Positions 51,288 to 59,231 of a stretch of DNA of 64,000 nucleotides are shown here, in pieces. This DNA comes from Streptantibioticus_A sp037034305 (GTDB lineage: Bacteria; Actinomycetota; Actinomycetes; Streptomycetales; Streptomycetaceae): NCBI GenBank assembly GCA_037034305.1, contig JBAGJY010000001.1, forward strand, positions 1-64,000. The letters are read 5' to 3'. Within the stretch, counting starts at the first letter, position 1. The number at the start of each line of letters is the position of its first letter. The notes beneath the pieces were generated by a model. That model worked only from the letters and a program-made list of their open reading frames with translations, was not told the DNA's origin and searched no databases. The position numbers and the translations under genes were made by a program.

Positions 51288-52280
51288 ATGGTGACCTACG
51301 ACGTGGTGTGCCTGGGGGAGTCCATGATCACCCTGGTGCCCGCGCGCCCCGGCCCCCTCGCCGACGTGGCGGTCTTCCACCGCGGCATCGGCGGCGCCGA
51401 GTCCAACGTCGCCTGCGCGTTGGCCCGCCTCGGCCACCGCACCCGGTGGATCAGCCGGGTCGGCGCCGACGGGTTCGGCGAGCACCTGCTGGCCGCGATC
51501 GGCGCGGCGGGCGTGGACGTCCAAGCCGTGCGGCGCGACGACACCCGGCCCACCGGCGTCTACTTCAAGGAGCGGCTCGCCGACCGCACCGCCGTGCTCT
51601 ACTACCGGTCAGGCTCGGCCGCCGCCGCCATGTCGCCCGGCAACATCGACCGCGAGGCGGTGCGCTCCGGACGACTGCTGCACCTGTCGGGCGTCACGGC
51701 CGCGCTCTCCCCGCAGTGCCACGCCCTGCTGACCGAGCTGACCCAGCCGTGGCCCGGGCGGCCACGGGTCTGCTTCGACGTCAACTTCCGCCCGGCGCTG
51801 TGGCGTTCGCGCGACCCGGCGGCGCTGGCCGAACTGGCGCGCGGCTGCGACATCGTGTTCGTCGGTGAGGACGAGGCCAGGGCCGCCTGGGGGCTGCCGG
51901 ACGCCACCGCGATCCGCGCCGCGCTGCCCGAACCCGCCGTCCTCGTCGTCAAGTCGGGCGCGGACGGCGCGGTGGCCTTCCACGACGGTACGTCCACCCG
52001 CGCCGCCGCGGCCCGGGTGGACGTCGTCGACCCGGTCGGCGCCGGGGACGCGTTCGCCGCCGGGTTCCTCTCCGGCACGCTGCGCGGCCTGCCGGTGCGC
52101 GAACGGCTGCGGCACGGCCATCTGCTGGCCGCCGCCGCGCTCACCGTCGCGGGCGACGTCGGCACCCCGCCGACCCGGCGGCGGGCCGACGCCCTCGTCC
52201 GGCTCAGCGACGAGGCGTGGGGCAGACTGCGGTTCCGGCCCGGATGGACCGCCGAGGCCGCGGAGGTGGCCACGCCATGA
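51288..52280 (+). CDS. PfkB-family sugar kinase (2-keto-3-deoxygluconate kinase-like)
   Basis: 330-residue ribokinase-fold kinase. The first PfkB signature covers GGAESNVACALARLG, and the second, DPVGAGDAFAAGFLSG, contains the catalytic Asp. The FKERLADRTAVLYYRSGSAAA region resembles KDG kinases. The true substrate is unknown: in streptomycetes this kinase/dehydratase/deacylase/RidA group is common, and the kinase may act on a hydroxy-acid product. First of three genes overlapping by ATGA. The ATG at 51288 is used. Confidence 0.85.
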   Translation: MVTYDVVCLGESMITLVPARPGPLADVAVFHRGIGGAESNVACALARLGHRTRWISRVGADGFGEHLLAAIGAAGVDVQAVRRDDTRPTGVYFKERLADRTAVLYYRSGSAAAAMSPGNIDREAVRSGRLLHLSGVTAALSPQCHALLTELTQPWPGRPRVCFDVNFRPALWRSRDPAALAELARGCDIVFVGEDEARAAWGLPDATAIRAALPEPAVLVVKSGADGAVAFHDGTSTRAAAARVDVVDPVGAGDAFAAGFLSGTLRGLPVRERLRHGHLLAAAALTVAGDVGTPPTRRRADALVRLSDEAWGRLRFRPGWTAEAAEVATP

Positions 52281-53065
52281 GTCAGACCGTCGATCGCGCA
52301 CTGCGCATCCTGCCGCTGCTCGCCGAGGGACCGGCCAACCTGGAGCAGGTCGCCACCCGGCTCGGCGTCCACAAGTCGACGGCGCTGCGGCTGCTGCGCA
52401 CCCTGCACGAGCACGGCATGGTTCACCGCCAGCCCGACCAGCGCTACCGGCTGGGCGCCCGGCTGTTCGCGCTGGCGCAGGAGGCGATGGAGCAACTGGA
52501 CGTACGGGAGATCGCCCATCCGCATCTGGTGGCGCTCAACGAGGCGTGCGGGCACACCGTGCACCTGGCCGTCTACGAGGAGGGCGAGGTCGTCTACGTC
52601 GACAAGGTGGACAGCCGCTATCCGGTGCGGATGTACTCGCGGATCGGCAAGCCCGTCGCCATCACCGTCGCCGCGGTCGCCAAGGTCCTGCTCGCCGACC
52701 TGCCCGAGGCCGAACGGCGCGCGGTCGCCGAGCGCCTGGACTACCCCGCGTACACCGCCCGTTCGACGCCCAACGCGAACGCGTTCCTCGCCGAGTTGGC
52801 CCGGGTCCGCGAACAGGGCTGGGCCAGTGACCTCGGCGGCCACGAGGAGTCCATCAACTGCGTCGGAGCGCCGATCCGCGGCGCAGACGGCCGGGTGGGC
52901 GCCGCCTTGTCGGTCTCCGCGCCGAACGTCGTCGTCCCCGCCGGGGAACTCCTCGCGCTGCGCCCGCTGGTGCTGCGCACCGCGGAGGCGATCAGCCGGG
53001 AGTACTCCGGCCGACCGCCGGTCCACGAACCCCTTGTGAAGGCAAGCGAAGAGAGGCAGCCATGA
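52277..53065 (+). CDS. IclR-family regulator
   Basis: 262-residue regulator. The N-terminal winged helix (about 1-60: RALRILPLLAEGPANLEQVATRLGVHKSTALRLLRTL) is followed by the IclR effector domain (about 70-245: HTVHLAVYEEGEVVYVDKVDS, INCVGAPIRGADGRVGAALSVSAP). It begins within the kinase stop (ATGA). It probably controls both divergent operons through the half-sites at 51187-51212; the effector may be a D-amino acid or its keto acid (inference). Confidence 0.93.
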   Translation: MSQTVDRALRILPLLAEGPANLEQVATRLGVHKSTALRLLRTLHEHGMVHRQPDQRYRLGARLFALAQEAMEQLDVREIAHPHLVALNEACGHTVHLAVYEEGEVVYVDKVDSRYPVRMYSRIGKPVAITVAAVAKVLLADLPEAERRAVAERLDYPAYTARSTPNANAFLAELARVREQGWASDLGGHEESINCVGAPIRGADGRVGAALSVSAPNVVVPAGELLALRPLVLRTAEAISREYSGRPPVHEPLVKASEERQP

Positions 53066-53466
53066 GCGAGAAGACCGCCATCACCCCGGCCACCCACACC
53101 CGGCCCCCGGCCCGGTTCTCGCACGGGGTGCGCAAGGGGAACATCCTCCAGGTCGCCGGACAGGTCGGCTTCCTCCCGGCGGTACCCGGCCAGCCGCCCA
53201 CCGTCGCGGGCCCCACGCTGCGCCAGCAGACCCTGCGTACCCTCGCCAACGTCCAGGCCGTGCTGGAAGAGGGCGGCGCCAGCTGGCAGGACGCGGTGAT
53301 GGTGCGGGTCTACCTCACGGACACCGCGCACTTCGCGGAGTTCAACGAGATCTACGACGAGTACTTCGCCGACCTCAAGGGCGCCCCGGCCGCCCGCACC
53401 ACGGTGTACGTGGGACTGCCCGAGGGCCTGTTGGTCGAGATCGACGCCCTGGCGGTACTCGGCTGA
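53062..53466 (+). CDS. RidA-family imine deaminase
   Basis: 134-residue Rid protein, probably a trimer that hydrolyses reactive enamines/imines made by PLP dehydratases. LQVAGQVGFLP is the conserved N-terminal strand pair, and VMVRVYLTD and PARTTVYVGLP carry the usual Arg and Gly near the active site. Start overlaps the IclR stop (ATGA). Pairing with the divergent D-Ser/Thr dehydratase fits its role exactly. After the stop lies a dispersed repeat. Confidence 0.9.
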   Translation: MSEKTAITPATHTRPPARFSHGVRKGNILQVAGQVGFLPAVPGQPPTVAGPTLRQQTLRTLANVQAVLEEGGASWQDAVMVRVYLTDTAHFAEFNEIYDEYFADLKGAPAARTTVYVGLPEGLLVEIDALAVLG

Positions 53467-53490
53467 GCGCTCCGCTGGCAGTGGCCCCGA

Positions 53491-53522
53491 AGGGGCGCGG
53501 GGAACTGCGCGACCAGCCACGA
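53491..53522. repeat. Second copy of GGGGCGCGGGGAACTGCGCG repeat
   Basis: Shares the first 21 bases and the CAGCCACGA end with the copy at 46816. It lies between the convergent RidA and esterase genes. Confidence 0.7.
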
Positions 53523-53601
53523 TGGTGCCGCAGACGATCGACGGCACCTGCCGGACCGCAGCGGGCTTCGCCCGGTCTGCCGAGGACCGTACGGCGCGGT
53601 G

Positions 53602-55113
53602 TCAGGCGCCCGGTGTGTGGACCCGTCCCGCCAGCCAGGACAGCGCGTCGGAGAACGCCGTGCCCGCGAACTGCCAGGTGTGTCCGCCCGGTTCGTAGTC
53701 CAGGGTGCAGGAGATCCCCTTCTTCTTCGCGGCGGCGCACAACTGCTGGGCGTCCGCCGCCTGGTTGCCCATGCCGTCGCCGGGGATGTCGCGTCCGCCG
53801 AAGCCCACGGGGCCGGAGCGGGTCATGCTGTTGCCGCCGCCGTGCCAGTGCTTTCCGCCCGGCCCGCCATGGCCGTTGTGGTTCCGGCCGCCGCCCCAGC
53901 CGCCGCCCGGGAAGCCGGGGCCGCTGCCGGGCGGGTTGTTGTCGAACCGGCCCTCGGTGCCGGTGTACGGGGCGTGCCGCGCCAGCACCGTCATCGGGTC
54001 GAACCGCGCCCACGCGGCGGCGTCGCCCCCGTACAGGTCCTTGATCGTGGTCTGCTTGTCGCCGACGATCGGGCCCTGGTCACCGGCGATGTCCTGGAAG
54101 GTGCCGAACAGTTCGGGGTGCATCACTGCGAGGTCGACCGCGCAGGTGCCGCCCATGGAGTAGCCGACGACGCCCCAGTCGGCCGGGTCGGACGAGGCGC
54201 CGAAGTGGGACACCACGTACGGCCGTACGTCCTTGGTGAGGTGGTCGGCGGCGTTGCCGCGCGGGCCGTTGACGCACTCGGTGTCGTTGTTGAAGCTGCC
54301 GCCCGAGTCCACGAACACCAGGATCGGCGCCTCGCCGTGGTGGGACTTCGCGTACGCGTCGACGGTGCTGATCGCTCCGCCGGTACGGATCCAGTCGGCG
54401 GGGGTGTTGAACTCGCCGCCGATCATCATCAGCACCGGCAACCGCGGATGGTGGGCGCCCGCGAACCAGGCGGGCGGCAGGTACACGTACTCCTCGCGGT
54501 GCGTGAAGTGGCTCGCGGCATCGGGGATGTTGACGCCGACCACGCGACCGGTGCTCATGGTGTTGGCCTTGCCCTGGAGGGCGGTCAGTTGCGAGGCGTC
54601 CACCTGGTCGGGGAGCGGCCCGGCGGTGATCTGGGCCCAGGCCTCCTGGACGGTGGGGAAGTATCCCACCCACTGGTTGAGCACCAGCCCCGTGCACAGC
54701 AGTCCCAACGGAACCACCGGCACCGACAGCACCCGCCGCCACCAGCGGGCTCCCCGCCAGCCCAGCACGGCGACGGCCAGCGCGCCCGCGGTGACCCCGA
54801 CCCACACCCACAACGAGGTTGGCGCCGGATCGGTCGCCAGCGCGTTGGCGTCCACGTACCACTGCACGAGCAGCGCGCCGACCACCCCGACGGCCGCCGC
54901 GACCGGCAGCCACAGAACTCTCCACCGCCTGGTGCGCCAGCCGACGACCAGGACGAGCAGCACCACCGTGACGATCTGAGCCGTCAGCGGCAGCCACCCG
55001 TTCAACAGCGATACACCGGTGCGCCAGGGCGCCGCGGGTGCGTTTCCATACGCGGGGGAGGCAGAGAGATACACGATCACCCACCCTGCCTGTGCGTTCG
55101 AAGGCGCTGCCAT
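53602..55113 (-). CDS. Membrane-anchored esterase (antigen-85-like fold)
   Basis: 503 residues with the start at 55113, which is uncertain because no ribosome-binding site is visible and a TTG within the first helix is possible. Three to four membrane helices lie in the first 160 residues, followed by an extracytoplasmic alpha/beta-hydrolase of the putative-esterase family. The nucleophile is the Ser in GYSMGGTCAV and the catalytic His in EPGGHTWQF. A Gly/His/Asn/Pro-rich insert of about 40 residues (FPGGGWGGGRNHNGHGG and on) interrupts the hydrolase domain between nucleophile and His. Substrate unknown; related proteins include mycolyl-transferase-like esterases. Confidence 0.78.
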   Translation of the reverse strand: MAAPSNAQAGWVIVYLSASPAYGNAPAAPWRTGVSLLNGWLPLTAQIVTVVLLVLVVGWRTRRWRVLWLPVAAAVGVVGALLVQWYVDANALATDPAPTSLWVWVGVTAGALAVAVLGWRGARWWRRVLSVPVVPLGLLCTGLVLNQWVGYFPTVQEAWAQITAGPLPDQVDASQLTALQGKANTMSTGRVVGVNIPDAASHFTHREEYVYLPPAWFAGAHHPRLPVLMMIGGEFNTPADWIRTGGAISTVDAYAKSHHGEAPILVFVDSGGSFNNDTECVNGPRGNAADHLTKDVRPYVVSHFGASSDPADWGVVGYSMGGTCAVDLAVMHPELFGTFQDIAGDQGPIVGDKQTTIKDLYGGDAAAWARFDPMTVLARHAPYTGTEGRFDNNPPGSGPGFPGGGWGGGRNHNGHGGPGGKHWHGGGNSMTRSGPVGFGGRDIPGDGMGNQAADAQQLCAAAKKKGISCTLDYEPGGHTWQFAGTAFSDALSWLAGRVHTPGA

Positions 55114-55159
55114 AGGGGTCGGATGAGGAAGCGCTGAGAATTCCCTGAGAGGACTGGGG

Positions 55160-55234
55160 TCAGAACTGCACGTCAGAGCGAGCGGCCCCGAGCACACCGA
55201 GGCCGACGATCACCGCACCGAGCCTTTTGCGCAT
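55160..55234 (-). pseudogene. Orphan signal-peptide stub under a DasR-like site
   Basis: 24 codons: a good AGGAG site, ATG at 55234, then MRKRLGAVIVGLGVLGA, the start of a signal peptide, ended by SDVQF and a stop. The rest of the secreted protein is missing. A DasR-like operator 51 nt upstream suggests it was once a chitin-related gene. It could also be a genuine mini-ORF. Confidence 0.4.
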
Positions 55235-55284
55235 GGCTCACTCCTGAGGGACGTGGGGGTTCAGGGTTGAGGTGAGCGCCCAGG

Positions 55285-55300
55285 CTTGGTCTGGACCAAT
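55285..55300. promoter_or_regulatory. DasR-responsive-element-like palindrome
   Basis: CTTGGTCTGGACCAAT, close to the streptomycete dre consensus (A/C)-TGGTCTAGACCA. TTGGTC/GACCAA are perfect arms with 2 nt between. It lies upstream of the stub at 55234. Confidence 0.55.
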
Positions 55301-55420
55301 AGCCGCGGTAGGTCTGACGGCAGGTCATGTCCATGGGGTTCTCTTCCTGACTCCGCAATCCGACAATGAACATGCCAAGTTCAGCCCGGAAAGGCTTCGG
55401 TACGGAGAGGATCCCCCCAC

Positions 55421-56260
55421 ATGAAAAGACCTCTCGTCGCCGCCCTGTCGGCAGGATGTCTCGCCCTCGTCACGTTCCTCGGCGTCACCGCGGCACCGGC
55501 CGGTGCCGCGACCAGGCCCGCGGACGTACAGGTCGGCTTCGCCGGGACGGTGGCGTTGGACGACTGCTCCGGGTCCGTCGTCAGGACGCCCGCCGCGGCG
55601 GATGACGACCCGGCGATCGTCATGACCAACGGGCACTGCCTGGAGAGCGGAATGCCCACCGCGGGCCAGGTCATCACCGACCAGCCGTCCAGCCGGACGT
55701 TCGGACTGCTGGACGCCTCCGGCAACCAGGTCGGGACGTTGCAGGCCGCCAAGGTGCTCTACGCGACGATGACCGACACCGACATCACGCTGTACCAACT
55801 GAGCAGCACCTATGCCCAGATCCGCCAGCAGTACCAGATCGAGGCACTGCCGCTGGCCACCACGCACCCGGTGCAGGGCGACTCCATAGAGGTGGTCTCC
55901 GGGTACTGGCAGTCCACCTACTCCTGCGCGATCGACGGCTTCGCCTACGAGGTGAAGGAGGCCGACTGGACCTGGAAGGACTCCGTCCGCTACACCCCCG
56001 ACTGCCATGTCATCGGCGGCACTTCGGGCTCCCCGGTCATCGACACCTCGACCGGCCAGGTGGTGGCGGTCAACAACACCACCAACGAGAACGGCGAACA
56101 GTGCACCCTGGACAACCCCTGTGAGGTGGACCAGAACGGCAACGTCACCATCCACCAGGGCACCGGCTACGCCGAGGAGACCTACCTGATCGCCCCCTGC
56201 GTGGGCACGGGCAACACCATTGATCTCACGTTGCCGGACTGCGCGCTCCCGAAGCCGTAA
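55421..56260 (+). CDS. Secreted trypsin-like serine protease
   Basis: 279-residue exported protein. The signal peptide ends near residue 29 (APAGAA). The chymotrypsin-fold triad is visible: His in VMTNGHCLE, Asp in DTDITLYQL, Ser in GGTSGSPVID. Six Cys (for example DDCSGSV with NGHC, YSCAID, PDCHV, QCTLDNPC) could form disulfides. There is no obvious long propeptide, so it belongs to the short V8/trypsin-like group of streptomycete extracellular proteases. A GAGAGG lies 10 nt before the ATG. Confidence 0.9.
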   Translation: MKRPLVAALSAGCLALVTFLGVTAAPAGAATRPADVQVGFAGTVALDDCSGSVVRTPAAADDDPAIVMTNGHCLESGMPTAGQVITDQPSSRTFGLLDASGNQVGTLQAAKVLYATMTDTDITLYQLSSTYAQIRQQYQIEALPLATTHPVQGDSIEVVSGYWQSTYSCAIDGFAYEVKEADWTWKDSVRYTPDCHVIGGTSGSPVIDTSTGQVVAVNNTTNENGEQCTLDNPCEVDQNGNVTIHQGTGYAEETYLIAPCVGTGNTIDLTLPDCALPKP

Positions 56261-56368
56261 CGCGGGCGGCACGGACACCCTGGCGCGCGCAGCGCCAGGG
56301 CGTTTCGTTCAGTGTTGGGCATCCGATGTGCTGCCGCGCGCGTCGCACGGATGCTCGGCAGAGTGCGG

Positions 56369-57077
56369 TCAACGTGTGGACTCCCCCCGCTGACGGATGT
56401 CCGCAGCGTGGATCGTGTCCGCCAGCAAATGGGGATCGTTGAGGGCAGGCCCCTCGGCGGCCTGCGGCCAGTGTGACCAGTGGCGCCGCCGGATGGTACG
56501 GCGGAGTAGGCGTGGATCGGGGCAGGCGAGCCGCTTACCTTCACCGATCGCGGTGGTGAGCGGCAAGGACCAGATCGTGGCCGTTCCTTCGGGAACGAGG
56601 AATTCAACTGCTGTGCTGCCAGTGCGCATGAAAGGCCCGAGCTCGGGGCGGGCCTGTAGATCACGCAGTACTTCGCAGCCGAGTCGATGGATCACGCGCA
56701 CAACGTCGAACCGCACGCCTGTGGGGATGAGCGCGAGTTCGCCTCTTGCCCAGTTCCGGAGAACCGGCCCTGGCGCGTTGGCCGTTGACGCGAGCCAATA
56801 GGCGGCGTCGCCGGGCGCCTTGCAGTCTCCGCGTGGGCCGAGTGCCGTCTCCACGGCGTCGTACAGGGCGGCGAGGCGCCTTTCCGGGTCGGTGATGTAG
56901 GTATCGGGACGGGGCAGGGATGCGCCAGCGCGGCCCGGTGGTCCGCTGGGCTCCCGGAATCGCGATGTACGCAGTTTCGCCGTGGACGTGGATGTCCGCA
57001 TGGCGAGGAAAGGCCCAGTCCGCTGCGGCGCGCACAGGGACGAACCAGTAGTGGAGGCCAGCGCTGCCCGGACTCAT
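56369..57077 (-). pseudogene. Hypothetical protein gene broken by a frameshift
   Basis: The N-terminal part in one frame reads GLHYWFVPVRAAADWAFPRH and ETAYIAIPGAQRTTGPRWRI; the continuation DTYITDPERRLAALYDAVET and about 160 further residues to the stop at 56369 lie in another frame. The switch is near 56920-56930. In intact relatives these blocks follow one another (from memory of streptomycete hypotheticals). Either an inactivating mutation or a sequencing error in a G/C run. Function unknown. Confidence 0.55.
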
Positions 57078-57094
57078 CACCGGAGAGCGCATGG

Positions 57095-57420
57095 GTGGGG
57101 TCGGGTGCCGCACAGGCCGAGGAGGCGTTCAGGCTGGTCTACGCGGAGGCATTCGCGGGGCCGCCGTACAACGAGACTGAGGGTGACGTCGCGGCCAACT
57201 TCCGCCGCTTCCGTTCCCAGACCCGTAAAGCCACCTTCCGCGCTGCCCTGGCCCGTACCGAGGACGGTGAGCCGGTCGGTATGGCATACGGCTATCCGCT
57301 CGGTACCAACACGGGCTGGTGGAACCGGCTGACCGAGCCAGTGCCCGCCGACATGCGGCGCGAGGACGGGCACCGTACCTTCGGTCTCATGGAACTCGCC
57401 GTGCGAGCGGCATGGTCATC
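57095..57420 (+). pseudogene. GNAT acetyltransferase, N-terminal remnant
   Basis: About 108 codons from a GTG encode the first half of a GNAT: FRLVYAEAFAGPPYNETEGD, RATFRAALARTEDGEPVGMAYGY and FGLMELAVRAAW, the strand that normally leads into the acetyl-CoA loop. The loop (RGRG-x-(G/A)) is missing; the frame continues into the 3' flank of the chitinase gene. Cut near 57415, so inactive. Confidence 0.65.
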
Positions 57421-57495
57421 ACGTGACGCTGCTCAACCTGCGTTGAGTGGGCCGGGCGGCACAAGCGCACCGCCCGGCCCCGCGCGCAGTGGCGG

Positions 57496-59028
57496 TTACG
57501 GCAGCCCGTGCACGTGCGCCGCCACCCCGTTGGCGAAGGAGTTGCCGCCCGACGCGTCCCAGTTGGTGGACCAGGTCATCGCGCCGCGAAGGGTGGGCCA
57601 GGTCTTCGAGGGCTTGAAGGAGCCGCATCCGGTGCCCTGGGTCAGACAGTCAAGGGCGTTGTTGACCACCGACGGCGAGACGTAGCCGCTGCCCGCCGCG
57701 CTGCTGGAGGCCGGGACGCCGATGCCCACCTGTGACGGGTCCAGGCCGCCCTGCAACTGGGTGCAGGCCAGTGCGGTGATGAAGTCGACCGAGCCCTGCG
57801 AGTAGACGTTGCCGTCGCAGCCGTTCATCGAACCGGAGTTGTAGAACTGGGTGTTGACGACTGTCAGGATGTCCTTGATGTCGAGCGCCGTCGCGAAGTA
57901 GTCGCTGGACGGCGAGAGCATGTCGATGGTCTGCGGGGCCATGGTGACGATCAGGCCCGGGCCCGCCTTCGCGGACAGGGCGTGCAGCGCCTGGCTCATG
58001 TACGTGGGGTTCAGGCCGTTCTCCAGGTCGATGTCCACGCCGTCGAAGCCGTAGTTCTGCATCAGCGAGTGGACGCTGTTGGCGAAGTTGGTCGCCGAGT
58101 TGCTGTCGGAGACCGAGATCGTGCCGTTCTGGCCGCCGACGGAGACGATCACCTTCTTGCCCGCCGCCTGTGCCGCCTTGATGTCGGACCTGAACTGCGT
58201 GTCGCTGTAGTTCAGGCAGGGGTCGAGGGAGAAGTCCACCGCCCCGGGCGTGGAGGTGGCGTTGGCGAAGGCCACGGCGATGATGTCGTACTGGCTGTTG
58301 ACGTCGGAGAGCTTCTGCACGGTGGCGCCGTTGCAGAAGTCCTGCCAGTAGCCGGTCACCGCGTGCTTGGGCAGACCGGAGGAGCTGCTGGGCGGAGTGG
58401 GCGTCGGGGTGGGTGTGGGCGTCGGGGTGGGGGTCGGGGTGGGCGTGGGGGTCGGCGTCGGAGTCGGAGTGCCGCCGGACCCCGCGGGTCCGGTCAGGCT
58501 CACGTCGTCCGCGTAGTACGCGGGCTGGCCGTACCAGCCGTGCAGGTAGACGGTGACCGAGGTGGTGTTCGCACCGGTGGTGAAGCTGGTGCTCAGTTGT
58601 TGGTACGAGGAGGCGGACGGCGTCCAGGTGGACGGATCGGTACCGCCGGTGCCGGTCGCGCCGAGGTAGACGTAGCTGCCCTGCACCCAGGCGCTCAGCG
58701 TGTAGCTGGAGTTCGGCCGCACGCTGACGACCTGCGAGCACTGTGCGTCGTCGGACGCGGTCGGGGTCGCCTTCAGTGCGGAAGCCCCGCTGTGCACCGG
58801 GCTGTTGACCGTTGTTCCGCTGTTGCCGGTGCAGCTCCAGCCGGAGAGTCCGGACTCGAAGCCGGGGTTGGCGGCGAGGTTGGCGTCAGCCGCGTGTGCG
58901 GTGGTCATGGTGACGCCCAGCCCGAACCCGGCGGCGGTGAGGGCGGCCGCGGTGAGCAGGGGAAGGGTGCGCCGAGGTCGGCGGCGGTCCGGATCCGGAC
59001 CGGGAAGCGAGTGGCGTGGACCTGACAT
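57496..59028 (-). CDS. Secreted GH18 chitinase with N-terminal carbohydrate-binding module
   Basis: 510-residue exported enzyme hydrolysing chitin. Signal peptide 1-47 (ends AHAA). Residues about 49-185 form a beta-sandwich binding module of the CBM4/9/16 kind (NPGFESGLSGWSC). A (Thr-Pro)n linker follows at about 190-217. The GH18 catalytic domain is at about 222-508, with the DxxDxDxE motif as FDGVDIDLEN and SVGGQNG as the second conserved block. AGGAGG precedes the ATG. Two DasR-like palindromes lie 50-80 nt upstream, so repression by DasR and release by GlcN-phosphates is likely. Confidence 0.93.
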   Translation of the reverse strand: MSGPRHSLPGPDPDRRRPRRTLPLLTAAALTAAGFGLGVTMTTAHAADANLAANPGFESGLSGWSCTGNSGTTVNSPVHSGASALKATPTASDDAQCSQVVSVRPNSSYTLSAWVQGSYVYLGATGTGGTDPSTWTPSASSYQQLSTSFTTGANTTSVTVYLHGWYGQPAYYADDVSLTGPAGSGGTPTPTPTPTPTPTPTPTPTPTPTPTPPSSSSGLPKHAVTGYWQDFCNGATVQKLSDVNSQYDIIAVAFANATSTPGAVDFSLDPCLNYSDTQFRSDIKAAQAAGKKVIVSVGGQNGTISVSDSNSATNFANSVHSLMQNYGFDGVDIDLENGLNPTYMSQALHALSAKAGPGLIVTMAPQTIDMLSPSSDYFATALDIKDILTVVNTQFYNSGSMNGCDGNVYSQGSVDFITALACTQLQGGLDPSQVGIGVPASSSAAGSGYVSPSVVNNALDCLTQGTGCGSFKPSKTWPTLRGAMTWSTNWDASGGNSFANGVAAHVHGLP

Positions 59029-59077
59029 CTAGGCCTCCTGGGGGCGACGCCCGCGCGTCGGGAGGTTGAAGTGGGGG

Positions 59078-59108
59078 TTTGGTGCAGACCAAAGTGGTCC
59101 AGACCAGT
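59078..59108. promoter_or_regulatory. Two adjacent DasR-like operators
   Basis: TTTGGTGCAGACCAAA at 59078-59093 and AGTGGTCCAGACCAGT at 59093-59108 each resemble the dre consensus (A-C/G-TGGTCTAGACCA-C/G-T). They share one base and lie upstream of the chitinase. The TGGTCCAGACCA core also matches the older chitinase promoter repeat described in streptomycetes. Confidence 0.75.
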
Positions 59109-59231
59109 GCGGGTGTCAAGAGGGGAGGCGGTAATCGCCAGGGTTGCTGAGCGTTGCGGTTGGGTAGCACAAGGCCCTGCTCATCCCGTAAATCCTGGAT
59201 AGGCTGCGCACGTTGAGAGGTGGGAACCGCA

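Noticed and set aside
55173..55334. Minus-strand ORF with GGAAGAG upstream, about 50 residues, Arg/Pro-rich
   Set aside because: It overlaps the DasR-like site and the stub in another frame and has no recognisable features.
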